From assembly GCF_037974355.1 (NCBI RefSeq), contig NZ_CP150235.1:4216001-4280000 (forward strand): a stretch of DNA of 64,000 nt. The letters run 5' to 3'. The notes under the pieces are model-generated. The model made no database searches. It worked only from the letters and a program-made list of their open reading frames with translations, and was not told where the DNA came from. Both the position numbers and the translations under genes were made by a program. This DNA is from Paenibacillus sp. FSL R5-0517. Its GTDB lineage: Bacteria; Bacillota; Bacilli; Paenibacillales; Paenibacillaceae. Shown in pieces: positions 8,896-17,651 of this stretch (positions are counted from its first letter, which is position 1; every line of letters begins with the position of its first letter).

Positions 8896-9876
8896 ATGAA
8901 TCCTTCATTACTGTCATCCAAGTTACAACAGATCATTCCACCGCTGGATCTGCGAAGCTGCCTCGTCAGTGTACGCGGTGAGCTTATGTACGAACACTAC
9001 CGCAACCAAGAGGCTGCGACCGATATTGCAAAAATCAATTCCTGTACCAAGAGTGTGGTATCCGCACTCATCTGTATAGCGATGGATAAAGGCTTGTTGC
9101 CAGAGGCATCAGCCCCAATCTCTACCTTTTTCCCACAGTTGACATCCGATCCTGACCCGCGTAAGCCAGCAATCACACTGGAACAACTACTCACCATGAC
9201 AGCTGGATTCAACTGGGATGAGTTCGGCGGGCAGAATTCATTTCCTCGCATGACCCGCACCGATCATTGGGTGGATTTTGCGTTGGAACAACGGTTAAGT
9301 CATGTACCGGGTACACATATGGAGTACAACTCAGGAGTATCACAGATCCTATCCGCTATTCTGTTGCAAAATGCAGGTATGAACGTTGCCGCGTTCGCAG
9401 AACGTTATCTTTTTGAGCCGCTGGGAATTAAGGATTATGAATGGGAAAGCGACCCCCAAGGTGTACACACCGGCGGATTCGGTCTTAAGATGTTACCCGT
9501 AGATCTGCTGAAATTTGGTCAGCTTTTTCTACAGCAAGGAATGTGGGAAGGGGAGTCTCTCATTTCTAGTCATCTCGTTACCCGTTCAACGCAGCCATTC
9601 ATTACAGTCAGCCCACCTAATTACGGCAGTTATGCTTGGCATTGGTGGGTCGATGTCTATCCGAATGAAAGGTCTGTTGCCGAAGATATTGCTGCTGAGA
9701 ACGACAGACCCAACCTCCATTATTATTACGCGCGAGGATTTGGTGGTCAGTATGTATATATTGTCCCTGAGCTGGAACTTGTTACGGTGTTAACCAATGA
9801 CAAACGAAAGAAAGAGAAACCTCCGCTGGATGTTTTCCCTCGTTTAATCGCTCCTGAACTATGGAAAATGCTATAA
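8896..9876 (+). CDS. Serine hydrolase, class C beta-lactamase-like
   Basis: A beta-lactamase/DD-peptidase superfamily enzyme with the catalytic SCTK tetrad (SxxK) near residue 50, the second-motif Tyr in EYNSG, and HTGGFG in place of the third KTG motif. No signal peptide is seen, so it is probably a cytoplasmic esterase or amidase rather than a resistance enzyme. The ATG at 8896 has GAAAGG close upstream; an in-frame ATG at 8833 (CAGGAG at 12 bases) would add 21 residues. Confidence 0.8.
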   Translation: MNPSLLSSKLQQIIPPLDLRSCLVSVRGELMYEHYRNQEAATDIAKINSCTKSVVSALICIAMDKGLLPEASAPISTFFPQLTSDPDPRKPAITLEQLLTMTAGFNWDEFGGQNSFPRMTRTDHWVDFALEQRLSHVPGTHMEYNSGVSQILSAILLQNAGMNVAAFAERYLFEPLGIKDYEWESDPQGVHTGGFGLKMLPVDLLKFGQLFLQQGMWEGESLISSHLVTRSTQPFITVSPPNYGSYAWHWWVDVYPNERSVAEDIAAENDRPNLHYYYARGFGGQYVYIVPELELVTVLTNDKRKKEKPPLDVFPRLIAPELWKML

Positions 9877-9922
9877 ATGCAGGCCGCTCTTGTATGTTGT
9901 TCGACCCATGGTCAGACCAATG

Positions 9923-9967
9923 AACCCCCAACCTATGAAGGCTTAACCAGCCCATAGGCTGAGGGTT
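9923..9967. terminator. Bidirectional terminator between convergent hydrolase genes
   Basis: Imperfect 15-bp arms (9923-9937 and 9953-9967, two mismatches) flank a short loop, with TTTATT on the plus side. It separates two convergent serine hydrolase genes. Confidence 0.6.
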
Positions 9968-9973
9968 TATTCG

Positions 9974-10996
9974 TCATACGAATGCCTCTTCGATGACAAC
10001 CGTGATTGGATACGGACCAGACTCTTGATTCGAGAGCACAACCAGTTGTAGATCATAGTCTGGATACACGGAAGACATGAACGACACCCCTGGATCAAAC
10101 CCCATGACATGAAATTTGAAAATCCCTTCCCCCTTGCGGTCAATCCAGATCCCCTGCCCATAATACACTTCATCCTCTTGATGAGCATGTGGAGTTAATA
10201 ACTGCCGTGTTGTGTCAGCATTCAACAATTGGTGACCCAGCAAAGCATCCCAAAATCGAACCATATCCGGCGCTGTAACATAGGCTCCACCATCTGATCC
10301 ACCTTTGACAGGAATGGAGAACATATTGGTGTTCCAGGAGCCATCTTCATGATCGATATACCCTAAAGCCGTGTTACGCGGAAGCTGATCTGTTACGAAA
10401 TAACCGGAGTCCTTCATGCCACACGGTTTGAAAATGTGCTCTTCCACATAATCTGTAAACGACAGTCCTGAGTGTTGTTCCACAATAAGCCCCAGCACAA
10501 TGAAACCCGCATTGTTGTAGTGAAAACATTCACCCGGAGCAGACTTCATCGGCAACTGCTGAAACATGGGCAGAAAGTCACTTAATCGCCGCATCGCGTA
10601 GACGGGTGTCTCTTTCCACAATTCCGAAAAGTCTTCCATCACTTCTTCATCAAAATAATCTGGAATACCCGACGTATGTGTTAACAATTGATGAATGGTA
10701 ATTCCTTCGTCCCACTGCGGAAATTCCACATTCAACACATCCGTAAGCTTGGAATCAACAGATAACTTACCCGCTTCAATGAGCTGGCATATACTCACTG
10801 CCGTGAAGATCTTACATCCTGATGCAATACCGAACCGTGTATCCACCTGATTGGCAAGCTCTTCACTGCGATTCGCATAACCACGTTTCATATTCAAAAG
10901 GGTTTTCCCGCCTTGCTGGAGTAACACAACACCCGAAAAATTCACGCGTTCCATGACTTCTTCTATTTTCGTTGTCAGCTCTAATACATTCAACAT
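9974..10996 (-). CDS. Serine hydrolase, class C beta-lactamase-like
   Basis: A second beta-lactamase-superfamily hydrolase, only distantly similar to the gene at 8896. SGCK supplies the SxxK motif near residue 55 and HYNNAGF the Tyr-x-Asn motif. No signal peptide is apparent. The ATG at 10996 is preferred because AGGTGA lies 8 bases upstream; a GTG four codons earlier overlaps that ribosome-binding site. The substrate is unknown. Confidence 0.8.
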   Translation of the reverse strand: MLNVLELTTKIEEVMERVNFSGVVLLQQGGKTLLNMKRGYANRSEELANQVDTRFGIASGCKIFTAVSICQLIEAGKLSVDSKLTDVLNVEFPQWDEGITIHQLLTHTSGIPDYFDEEVMEDFSELWKETPVYAMRRLSDFLPMFQQLPMKSAPGECFHYNNAGFIVLGLIVEQHSGLSFTDYVEEHIFKPCGMKDSGYFVTDQLPRNTALGYIDHEDGSWNTNMFSIPVKGGSDGGAYVTAPDMVRFWDALLGHQLLNADTTRQLLTPHAHQEDEVYYGQGIWIDRKGEGIFKFHVMGFDPGVSFMSSVYPDYDLQLVVLSNQESGPYPITVVIEEAFV

Positions 10997-11143
10997 TTTG
11001 TTATTCACCTACTTGTCTATGTATTCATTACATTCTCATTCTTAATTCTTCGTTATATCATCCTGCATACCTGCCAAATTTCCATAAAAAAGAAGAGTTA
11101 CTCCCTTATAAAAGGAAATACCCCTTCTTCATACAAGGTAAGA

Positions 11144-11737
11144 CTAAGTTGAACAAAGTATGCTTAAATGCTGTTCAATCACTTGTTCTACTCGTTTTAC
11201 TGAAAGTCTATCTGGCTGCATTAGCATATGAATAGCGAGTCCATCCACAAGAGCATATAACTTCTCTATCTCCATCTCGACATCCAGATCAGGCGCTGTC
11301 ATGCCTTGTTCCTCCAACTCCTGTATCACCCATTGAACCGATCGATACATCCCCTGATGCATCTCATCACTTAACTTTTTTAATTCGGGGTACACCAATA
11401 ATTTGGCTGTAAACGAAAACCAGACCTCCATTTCCATCATTCTATCTTCGTCCAACGGGAGAAATTGCAAGAGCAGATTCTTCATATCCTGCAGTACAGA
11501 TCCGCTCATCTGTAACGCCTCCACCCTTTTCTGTACCCTTTCTGCAAAAAGATTCATGCAAAAGGTGAACAATTCGGCCTGTGTGGCAAAATAATGACGC
11601 ATGGAACCTACAGATAGTCCCGCTTCCTTTGCTATATTGCGAACTGTAGCATGCTCCAGTCCATGCTCTTGAATGACCCGGATTGCTGCATCAGCAACGA
11701 CTTTCCTTTGAGCTTCATGATCTACGATTTTTGGCAT
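11144..11737 (-). CDS. TetR family transcriptional regulator
   Basis: Residues 1-50 form a TetR helix-turn-helix (TVRNIAKEAGLSVGSMRHYF), followed by an all-helical ligand-binding domain. The start is set at ATG 11737 (MPKIVDHEAQR), the usual N-terminus for the family. A TATAAT only 6 bases before this ATG implies a leaderless or nearly leaderless mRNA. It is divergent from the alpha/beta hydrolase gene at 11845, the likely target. Confidence 0.85.
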   Translation of the reverse strand: MPKIVDHEAQRKVVADAAIRVIQEHGLEHATVRNIAKEAGLSVGSMRHYFATQAELFTFCMNLFAERVQKRVEALQMSGSVLQDMKNLLLQFLPLDEDRMMEMEVWFSFTAKLLVYPELKKLSDEMHQGMYRSVQWVIQELEEQGMTAPDLDVEMEIEKLYALVDGLAIHMLMQPDRLSVKRVEQVIEQHLSILCST

Positions 11738-11743
11738 GACAAC

Positions 11744-11808
11744 ATTATACACCAGACTTCTATTTTAGTAATACACTGTGCTATAATATATTTTAATACA
11801 TTGTACTA
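11744..11808. promoter_or_regulatory. Divergent promoter region with tandem TetR-type operators
   Basis: Two 15-base repeats, TAATACACTGTGCTA (11769-11783) and TAATACATTGTACTA (11794-11808), differ at two positions and are 25 bp apart. The core of the second, TACATTGTA, is palindromic. A TATAAT at 11782-11787 faces the hydrolase gene and another at 11749-11744 faces tetR. Autoregulation by the neighbouring TetR protein is inferred. Confidence 0.55.
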
Positions 11809-11844
11809 AATAAAAACAGCTGTAGGAGAGGAATTTATAAGATC

Positions 11845-12858
11845 ATGCTTACAACTATTCCGAGCAAAAAACGAAAGAGATTCAGAATTTTCACTATCAT
11901 GGTGAAGCTACTCTGCACAGTGCTACTACTAATTGGTGCAGCATTCCTCTATGAGTGGTTTGCTTCGTCGCAGGCCAAAAAAGATTTTCCACCTCCGGGT
12001 ACGTTAGTTCAAGTCGGCGGTTACCAACTGCACATTCATAAACAAGGCAATGGCTCGCCGACCATACTTATGGAGGCTGGAAGTGGTGAGACGAGTTTGT
12101 CGTGGAGAGACATTCCTGCGGCACTCGCCCAACATGCAACGGTGGTCACGTATGATCGTGCAGGATATGCCTGGAGTGAATCTGCCCCTACAGAACGTAC
12201 AGGTGCGAATATCGTCAAAGAGTTACATGCAGCTCTCGAGAAGGAGAATATCCAGGGACCTTACATTATGGTAGGTCATTCCCTTGGTGGTATGTATGCC
12301 AGACTCTTTGCACAGACCTATACAAGTGAGGTTCAGAGCCTTGTCCTCATTGATGCGAGACCTGAGGATGATGAACAGAATACCAAGGCTTTGTTGGAAC
12401 AGGCTCAGTTTCAGGGAAACCCGTCTGCCTCCTTCCTATCCTTACTAAAGTTATCAGGCTCTTTCAGAATATTTCCAGGCTTTTTGCTGGATGGTCTGGT
12501 TGCCAAGCAAGATCGAGATACTTTTGTTAATGTGATTGCCACCCCCTCCTATTTTCACGCCAAAGAAGATGAAGCCCTCCACGCTCATTCAACAGAAGAT
12601 GCCATTCGTGGCCAAAATCTTGGATCAATGCCTGTACGTATCATTGCACGCGGACGTCCTCAAGACTATGCTCAAGCAGGGATTTCGGTTGAAATGGGGC
12701 AGAAGCTCGAATCCATGTGGCAATCGGGGCAGCGTAACATGTTGAATATATCGAAGGATAGTCAGCTCATCGTGGCCACCCGCAGTGGTCATATGGTTAT
12801 CCACGATGAACCCGAACTAGTTGTGAAAACAATCCTAACGTTAATCTCTGGTAAGTAA
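11845..12858 (+). CDS. Membrane-anchored alpha/beta hydrolase
   Basis: An N-terminal membrane anchor (about residues 18-40) is followed by an alpha/beta-hydrolase domain. Visible motifs are the nucleophile elbow GHSLGG, the DRAGYAWS strand-turn, and a late catalytic His in SGHMVIHDEP. Length (337) suits a simple esterase or lipase-like hydrolase. It lies opposite a TetR regulator with operators in the shared intergenic region, so induction by a small ligand is likely. Confidence 0.85.
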   Translation: MLTTIPSKKRKRFRIFTIMVKLLCTVLLLIGAAFLYEWFASSQAKKDFPPPGTLVQVGGYQLHIHKQGNGSPTILMEAGSGETSLSWRDIPAALAQHATVVTYDRAGYAWSESAPTERTGANIVKELHAALEKENIQGPYIMVGHSLGGMYARLFAQTYTSEVQSLVLIDARPEDDEQNTKALLEQAQFQGNPSASFLSLLKLSGSFRIFPGFLLDGLVAKQDRDTFVNVIATPSYFHAKEDEALHAHSTEDAIRGQNLGSMPVRIIARGRPQDYAQAGISVEMGQKLESMWQSGQRNMLNISKDSQLIVATRSGHMVIHDEPELVVKTILTLISGK

Positions 12859-12905
12859 AAAGTAAGGTGATTTTTCTCGGCAGATCCAGGGCTCGTTATA
12901 ACGTT

Positions 12906-12951
12906 AAAGGGCTGTTCCAAAAGCCATATGTATGACTTGGAACAGCCCTTT
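12906..12951. terminator. Bidirectional terminator
   Basis: Perfect 14-bp arms (AAAGGGCTGTTCCA and its complement) flank an 18-base loop between convergent genes, giving an A/T tract on each strand. Confidence 0.8.
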
Positions 12952-13007
12952 CAACAATATATATTCAGCTTAGTTATATTTTGCTGCATGCCTCAAGGCA
13001 ACATAAT

Positions 13008-13736
13008 TTAGCGCAACGCTTGCAGGTCAACCTCAGGACTTCCTGCATTACTCTTCATATCACGGAGAGACCTCGTATTAATCAGATAATATAGTGTGGC
13101 ATAGATTGTGATGATAAACGTGCCAAAGAACAGGCAAAATGCAAGAGACGGGCGGCTTACACTTTCGTGCATCAGCTCAATCAGCGTCTGGCGATTCGTC
13201 AGTGCATCCCAGCTATTCAGTCGATATACACGTCCAAGCAATACTCCATAACTTCCCAAAGCACAGCCTGCGAGTACAAAGATCCAAGATGCCCAGCGTC
13301 CGATTCGGTGATAGATCACTTCCTGAAGCTGATACATGGACAAGAAGCCAAGCAGGAGCCCCGTCCAGACAAACATTAAAACAACACTCAAGTCGTACCA
13401 ATAGGTGTAGTCCACTCCATTTCCACCATAATACCGGGAACTTCTCGCTGTCAGATGAACCAAATCCGTAACAATGTAAGAAGAGTTGGGGAAAAATAAT
13501 AACCACAGCAGCCCACTTGCGACTGCAAGCCATGCGGCACCTTTCCATTTCACATCAGATAGCAGATAGGATGCATAGGAGAACACAAAAGGAATCCAGC
13601 CCAAAAACAGATTCCAGATCAGGAAGCGGAAATAACGCTGATCCAGCCAATCTGCGGCTACATAGTACAAGCCCAGCGTTACGGCTGTGACCATACAAAG
13701 GAAAATAAATATGCGAATATAGTTCAGTTTTCTCAA
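13008..13736 (-). CDS. DUF1361 membrane protein
   Basis: A protein with about six membrane segments carrying the DUF1361 signature LLFFPNSSYIVTDLVHL and GRVYRLNSWD. Function is unknown. The open frame continues upstream to 13811, but a TTG at 13736 has a GTGAGGT ribosome-binding site 9 bases upstream and begins RKLNYIRIFIFL, the expected first helix; the upstream codons have no ribosome-binding site. Confidence 0.8.
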   Translation of the reverse strand: MRKLNYIRIFIFLCMVTAVTLGLYYVAADWLDQRYFRFLIWNLFLGWIPFVFSYASYLLSDVKWKGAAWLAVASGLLWLLFFPNSSYIVTDLVHLTARSSRYYGGNGVDYTYWYDLSVVLMFVWTGLLLGFLSMYQLQEVIYHRIGRWASWIFVLAGCALGSYGVLLGRVYRLNSWDALTNRQTLIELMHESVSRPSLAFCLFFGTFIITIYATLYYLINTRSLRDMKSNAGSPEVDLQALR

Positions 13737-13984
13737 TGATTCTGACCTCACTTGATAAGATTTCATTTCATTGCCGAAAAGCGATGAATTCTTCCTTATT
13801 CTTTTCAACACGTAAATTCAATCCACAGTTATCCTACTACACCCCAATCGGTCTCCTTCAACTTAATCTCGATCAAACCTGTTCCTATTTGTGCTTACGC
13901 TTTTATCCATACGTATTACATAATTTCACTACTCTCCAAGCATACTAGAATCATACCATTTACCAAAGGAGAATCAAATTACCA

Positions 13985-14641
13985 ATGAATCCAAATTCGA
14001 TGAACCCTCAAAATGCAATGCAGCACAGCTTGAATACAAATCCAAATATCAGCCCTAACATGAATCATGGCGGTCATGAGATGTTCGATGTACACGAGAT
14101 CCTGTCCTCCACCATTAACGTGCTGGATCAATATATGATCTTCCGTTCATTCGTGCAAAGCCAGGAACTGATTGGCATTCTGGACCGGCAGTATAACTTC
14201 ATTTTATCCCAGTACAATCTGACAGCAGAGTGTTTTGCATCCGGACAGAAGCCTCATCAAGAGACGGCAACCTACATGATCCCCAACATCGTACCGCCAG
14301 TATATGGCCTTAAGCCATCAGCACCGAAAAAGCCAAACCAGAGCCTGGCTGATGTAAAGGATGCCGGGATTAGCGGTCATATGCTTGGACTCATTAAATC
14401 ACATGCGAGTTTGCTCGGCATGTCCTGCAGCGAGATCACGAACGGAACGGTTCGCCGTGTCATCGCTTCACAGATCCAGCATTTTATCGAAATGGCTTAT
14501 GAAATTTTCATGTTCCAGAATAAAAACGCCTATTATCAAGTGCCTCAACTCACTGCAAGTGATACACAACAGATGCTTCAGGCATATATCCCAGCAACCG
14601 GAGCACCTCAGATGCCTAACAGCAGTAAACCACTTCATTAA
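13985..14641 (+). CDS. CotF-like spore coat protein
   Basis: A 218-residue protein. An Asn/Met/Pro-rich N-terminus (residues 1-30) precedes a helical ferritin-like region (EILSSTINVLDQYMIFRSFV; AYEIFMFQNKNAYYQVPQL) typical of CotF-type coat proteins of Paenibacillus and Bacillus. GGAG lies 13 bases before the ATG, somewhat far. It is probably expressed in the mother cell, but no convincing SigE/SigK promoter was identified. Confidence 0.75.
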   Translation: MNPNSMNPQNAMQHSLNTNPNISPNMNHGGHEMFDVHEILSSTINVLDQYMIFRSFVQSQELIGILDRQYNFILSQYNLTAECFASGQKPHQETATYMIPNIVPPVYGLKPSAPKKPNQSLADVKDAGISGHMLGLIKSHASLLGMSCSEITNGTVRRVIASQIQHFIEMAYEIFMFQNKNAYYQVPQLTASDTQQMLQAYIPATGAPQMPNSSKPLH

Positions 14642-14670
14642 GTTAGAACATAAAGTCTGAAGACCCAGAA

Positions 14671-14710
14671 CAGTCTCTTCAACCCATTTGGGTTTTAGGG
14701 GCTGTTTTTT
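14671..14710 (+). terminator. Terminator after the coat protein gene
   Basis: A stem of CAGTCTC..AACCC with GGGTT..GGGGCTG is followed by TTTTTT, 30 bp past the stop codon. Confidence 0.75.
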
Positions 14711-14883
14711 GCTTATTTACAATCATTTTCCTACTGAGGACTCTTGATTCGGTTACCAGAAACTGGTTTAATCAATGACAAACCCGTACTTAGTCAACTT
14801 ACGGATCATACATATAGAATACGGTGAAATGCCGTTATACGAGAATTCAAATGGCTTTTTCTTATTTATAGGGAGGTATACGA

Positions 14884-15837
14884 ATGAGATGGAAGCAACC
14901 TGCTAAACTTGGTTTACTGGCTATGGCTCTCGGCTGTACTGCCATCGGCTCAACACTTGTGACCTCAACAACACTGGCTGCACCCGTTTCCGCTTCCAAA
15001 GCGGTGTATCATCAATTCCAAACGTATCGAACGGAAGCAGCGAAATCCACAGCAAGTGTGGCTAAAGCACGTAAATACCTGATGAATCATATCGACAAAG
15101 TCGGTCCTTGGCAGGCAACATTAATGACGCTGCAACTGGAGAATATGCAGAATATGAAGCTGGCGGATATGGATCACCAAATGTATACGGAACAGTTTCA
15201 ACAAGCCCTATCTCAAGCCCATGAACAACTTGGTTACGAACAGAAGCTTACATATAGTCGTCTGCTGCAAGAAATTAAAGATCCGACAGTGAGGAAGGTT
15301 CTGCAAGAAGCATCTGATCTCGGATTCAAACTGGAAACCAGTGAAGGCTTGTATTACCCTATCATCAATTATGAGATCTACCAAAAGTTCAAACCGTTTG
15401 TTAAGGCTGATATCGCTGCATACATCGACATTATGGCTACCGAATCCAATCAAATGACGACTGCAGATGCTGGCATTATCATCTCTTGGAATGAATTAAT
15501 TCAGCGTATATTGGAGAAAGAGGCCTTTCTGAACAACTTCCCGAATTCCAATCGCACCTCAACAGTGAAGCAGTGGTTATTTGTAGAATATCTGTTTTAC
15601 GGAAGTGACAACACGCCTGTATATGATTGGTACACGGATGAAGAAATCCGCACCATGGACCCTGAGGTGAAAAAAGCTTACGAGAAAGCTTTGGCTAAGC
15701 GGGAGCCCAATACGGAGAGTGTTCTTCTCGATACCATGGAAAAGATTTTGCAGGTTCTGAATCAGAACAATGATGAGCTTACACCTGAAGTCCGAGCAAT
15801 CATTGAACCTGTTCAACAACAATTTGCCCTTGATTAA
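14884..15837 (+). CDS. Secreted protein of unknown function
   Basis: A 317-residue protein with a Sec signal peptide (MRWKQPAKLGLL, cleavage near LAAPVSA, residues 33-37) and an otherwise helical, charged mature part without cysteines or recognised catalytic motifs. GGAGG precedes the ATG. I do not recognise the family. It is a monocistronic unit between two terminators. Confidence 0.75.
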   Translation: MRWKQPAKLGLLAMALGCTAIGSTLVTSTTLAAPVSASKAVYHQFQTYRTEAAKSTASVAKARKYLMNHIDKVGPWQATLMTLQLENMQNMKLADMDHQMYTEQFQQALSQAHEQLGYEQKLTYSRLLQEIKDPTVRKVLQEASDLGFKLETSEGLYYPIINYEIYQKFKPFVKADIAAYIDIMATESNQMTTADAGIIISWNELIQRILEKEAFLNNFPNSNRTSTVKQWLFVEYLFYGSDNTPVYDWYTDEEIRTMDPEVKKAYEKALAKREPNTESVLLDTMEKILQVLNQNNDELTPEVRAIIEPVQQQFALD

Positions 15838-15873
15838 CCCGGATCGAGAAAAGCCAAATACAAATGCAGAAAA

Positions 15874-15908
15874 GCGGCACACCTTCTGAACGAGGTTGCC
15901 GCCTTTTT
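15874..15908 (+). terminator. Terminator
   Basis: GCGGCA and CCT pair with AGG and TGCCGC, followed by CTTTTT. It is shared with the convergent sigma-factor gene. Confidence 0.75.
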
Positions 15909-15936
15909 GCATTACATACCACACCTTACGTTTGGA

Positions 15937-16872
15937 TCAAAGAGTTGAAGTGTCAATTGATGTAAGTTTGTTCGGATTAACGACGAGATAAATGCCCTCA
16001 ATCCGCTCTCCTGAAGGGTCCAACCCCAAACAGAGCACCTCGGACAATTGTCCTTCTTTCATCAATGCAAGTTGAAGTTCACCATTCATCCACATCGGTA
16101 CCCATTCTCTTTCACGCAATCGCGTAAGGACCCGCCGTGAGGTCAGAAGGGCAAGCACGCCTTTGTGAACGCTCATCGTTCTCATCACAGTATGCACAAC
16201 GCCACCACCATCTGCTGTAAATACAGGCTGATCTGCCAGTAACTCGAGCATCGCAGCGACATCATAACGAAGGAAAGCCGTTGTAAAACGGCTGATTAAT
16301 TCGCCCTTCGCTATCATATCGGCATCACTCTGCTCGATTGGTGGAAGTTTTTCAGGCAAGTTCCGTCTGGCGCGGCTAAAGATTTGACGGCAGTTACTCT
16401 CCGTTTTTCCCAGCCAATCCGCTATTTCAGAATAGTCATACCGGAAAGCTTCACGAAGTACAAAAACAGCCCGTTCAACAGGCGAGAGCCGCTCCAACAT
16501 GACCAGATAGGCATAGGAAATCATCTCTTTCTTCTGCATCATTTCCTCAGGTATGTTTCCCGCCTTACTGTCTGCTATCGGTTCCGGAAGCCACTCTCCA
16601 ACATAATTCTCCCTCTGGTTGCGGGCAGAATTGAGCAGGTTCAAACTTCGGTTCACCACGAGTCTGGCGATATAAGACTTCGGATTACGAATATCTTGAT
16701 TAGCATTGCTCTGAATCCCCGCAAAACAATCTTGAACCATATCTTCAGCTTCTACCACACTGCCGAGCATGCGATAAGCGATTGAAAATGCATAATTTTT
16801 ATACCGTATATACAGCTCACCAACATCCAGAGAAGACACTTCTGGTTCATTGGCGTGGAGATTGGAATTCAT
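15937..16872 (-). CDS. ECF41-type (SigJ-like) sigma factor
   Basis: Sigma-70 region 2 (YRMLGSVVEAEDMVQDCF) and region 4 (ERAVFVLREAFRYDYSEIADWLGKTESNCRQIFSRAR) are followed by a long C-terminal SnoaL-like extension (from about residue 190), the hallmark of ECF41. That extension is known to modulate activity in place of an anti-sigma factor. AGGAGG supports the ATG at 16872 rather than the upstream in-frame codon at 16893. It follows the carboxymuconolactone-decarboxylase-like gene by 33 bp in one operon. Confidence 0.9.
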   Translation of the reverse strand: MNSNLHANEPEVSSLDVGELYIRYKNYAFSIAYRMLGSVVEAEDMVQDCFAGIQSNANQDIRNPKSYIARLVVNRSLNLLNSARNQRENYVGEWLPEPIADSKAGNIPEEMMQKKEMISYAYLVMLERLSPVERAVFVLREAFRYDYSEIADWLGKTESNCRQIFSRARRNLPEKLPPIEQSDADMIAKGELISRFTTAFLRYDVAAMLELLADQPVFTADGGGVVHTVMRTMSVHKGVLALLTSRRVLTRLREREWVPMWMNGELQLALMKEGQLSEVLCLGLDPSGERIEGIYLVVNPNKLTSIDTSTL

Positions 16873-16905
16873 AAGAATGGCCTCCTCTGGCATGGTGCAT
16901 GTATT

Positions 16906-17352
16906 TTAGTTAAAACAGCCCGGATACATCCCTGTTGTAATCGCAATCCGGTTCCAGTTGTTAATTGTGTTAATGGCCAGGATCAGATCCACCAGTTCGG
17001 CTTCACTGAAATGTTCACGAACCTTATTATACAACGCTAGGGGTACACCATGTTCCGAGATACGGGTCACTGCCTCAGCCAGCTCCAGCATAACACGTTC
17101 TTGATCCGTGAAGAAAGACACTTCACGCCACACACTCAGCAATAGAATATGATCCGCATAATCACCCAGTTTCATCAGATCTTTGGCATGCATATCTAGA
17201 CAAAAGGCACAGCCATTGATCTGGGACACACGGATTTTTAACAACTCATACAATACTTTATTTTCGAATTGCCCGGATATATACTGCTCCATCGCCATCA
17301 TCGCTTTAAAAGCGCCTGGACTCACTGCTCTGTAGTTGGTTCTTAAATTCAT
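16906..17352 (-). CDS. Carboxymuconolactone decarboxylase/AhpD-like protein
   Basis: A CMD-family protein with the redox pair in NGCAFCLDMHAKD (CxxC plus His), as in AhpD-type peroxidase partners. The open frame extends to 17415 but that stretch is the promoter; ATG 17352 (MNLRTNYRAVSPGAF) has GGAGGC at 7 bases. CMD-like genes are among the standard neighbours and targets of ECF41 sigma factors, matching the adjacent gene here. A role in oxidative or electrophile stress is inferred. Confidence 0.85.
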   Translation of the reverse strand: MNLRTNYRAVSPGAFKAMMAMEQYISGQFENKVLYELLKIRVSQINGCAFCLDMHAKDLMKLGDYADHILLLSVWREVSFFTDQERVMLELAEAVTRISEHGVPLALYNKVREHFSEAELVDLILAINTINNWNRIAITTGMYPGCFN

Positions 17353-17387
17353 TTCATTCGCCTCCATCATTTGGTTTACATACTGTA

Positions 17388-17414
17388 GACAAACGATGGC
17401 CGGGATCTGTGACA
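17388..17414 (-). promoter_or_regulatory. ECF41-type promoter
   Basis: On the minus strand TGTCACA (17414-17408) and TGTC (17391-17388) are separated by 16 bp, closely matching the reported ECF41 motif TGTCACA-N16-18-CGTC with one -10 mismatch. It lies 36 bp before the CMD-like start and implies autoregulation of the operon. Confidence 0.7.
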
Positions 17415-17651
17415 TACTTACGAAAATCTTTTTATTCCCACAAGCCTACAGATAACATATGATGTAAAGTAAACTCGAAAATTTCCGTGTTCATGTACGG
17501 TTTTTGCTGTACCGTTTGTGATTTCAACCAAAAATAGGTTGGATATATTGATACTTTGACTATAAGAGTAGTAACATACGGCTAATAAAGTTAACTTTTC
17601 TAACATAATAAAGAGAAATGTTTATTCATATTGGTAAGGAGTGTTTTTACT

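Noticed and set aside
17418..17606. Minus-strand open frame of 62 residues between the CMD-like and Rieske genes
   Set aside because: No ribosome-binding site, no domain, and the composition is that of AT-rich intergenic DNA.
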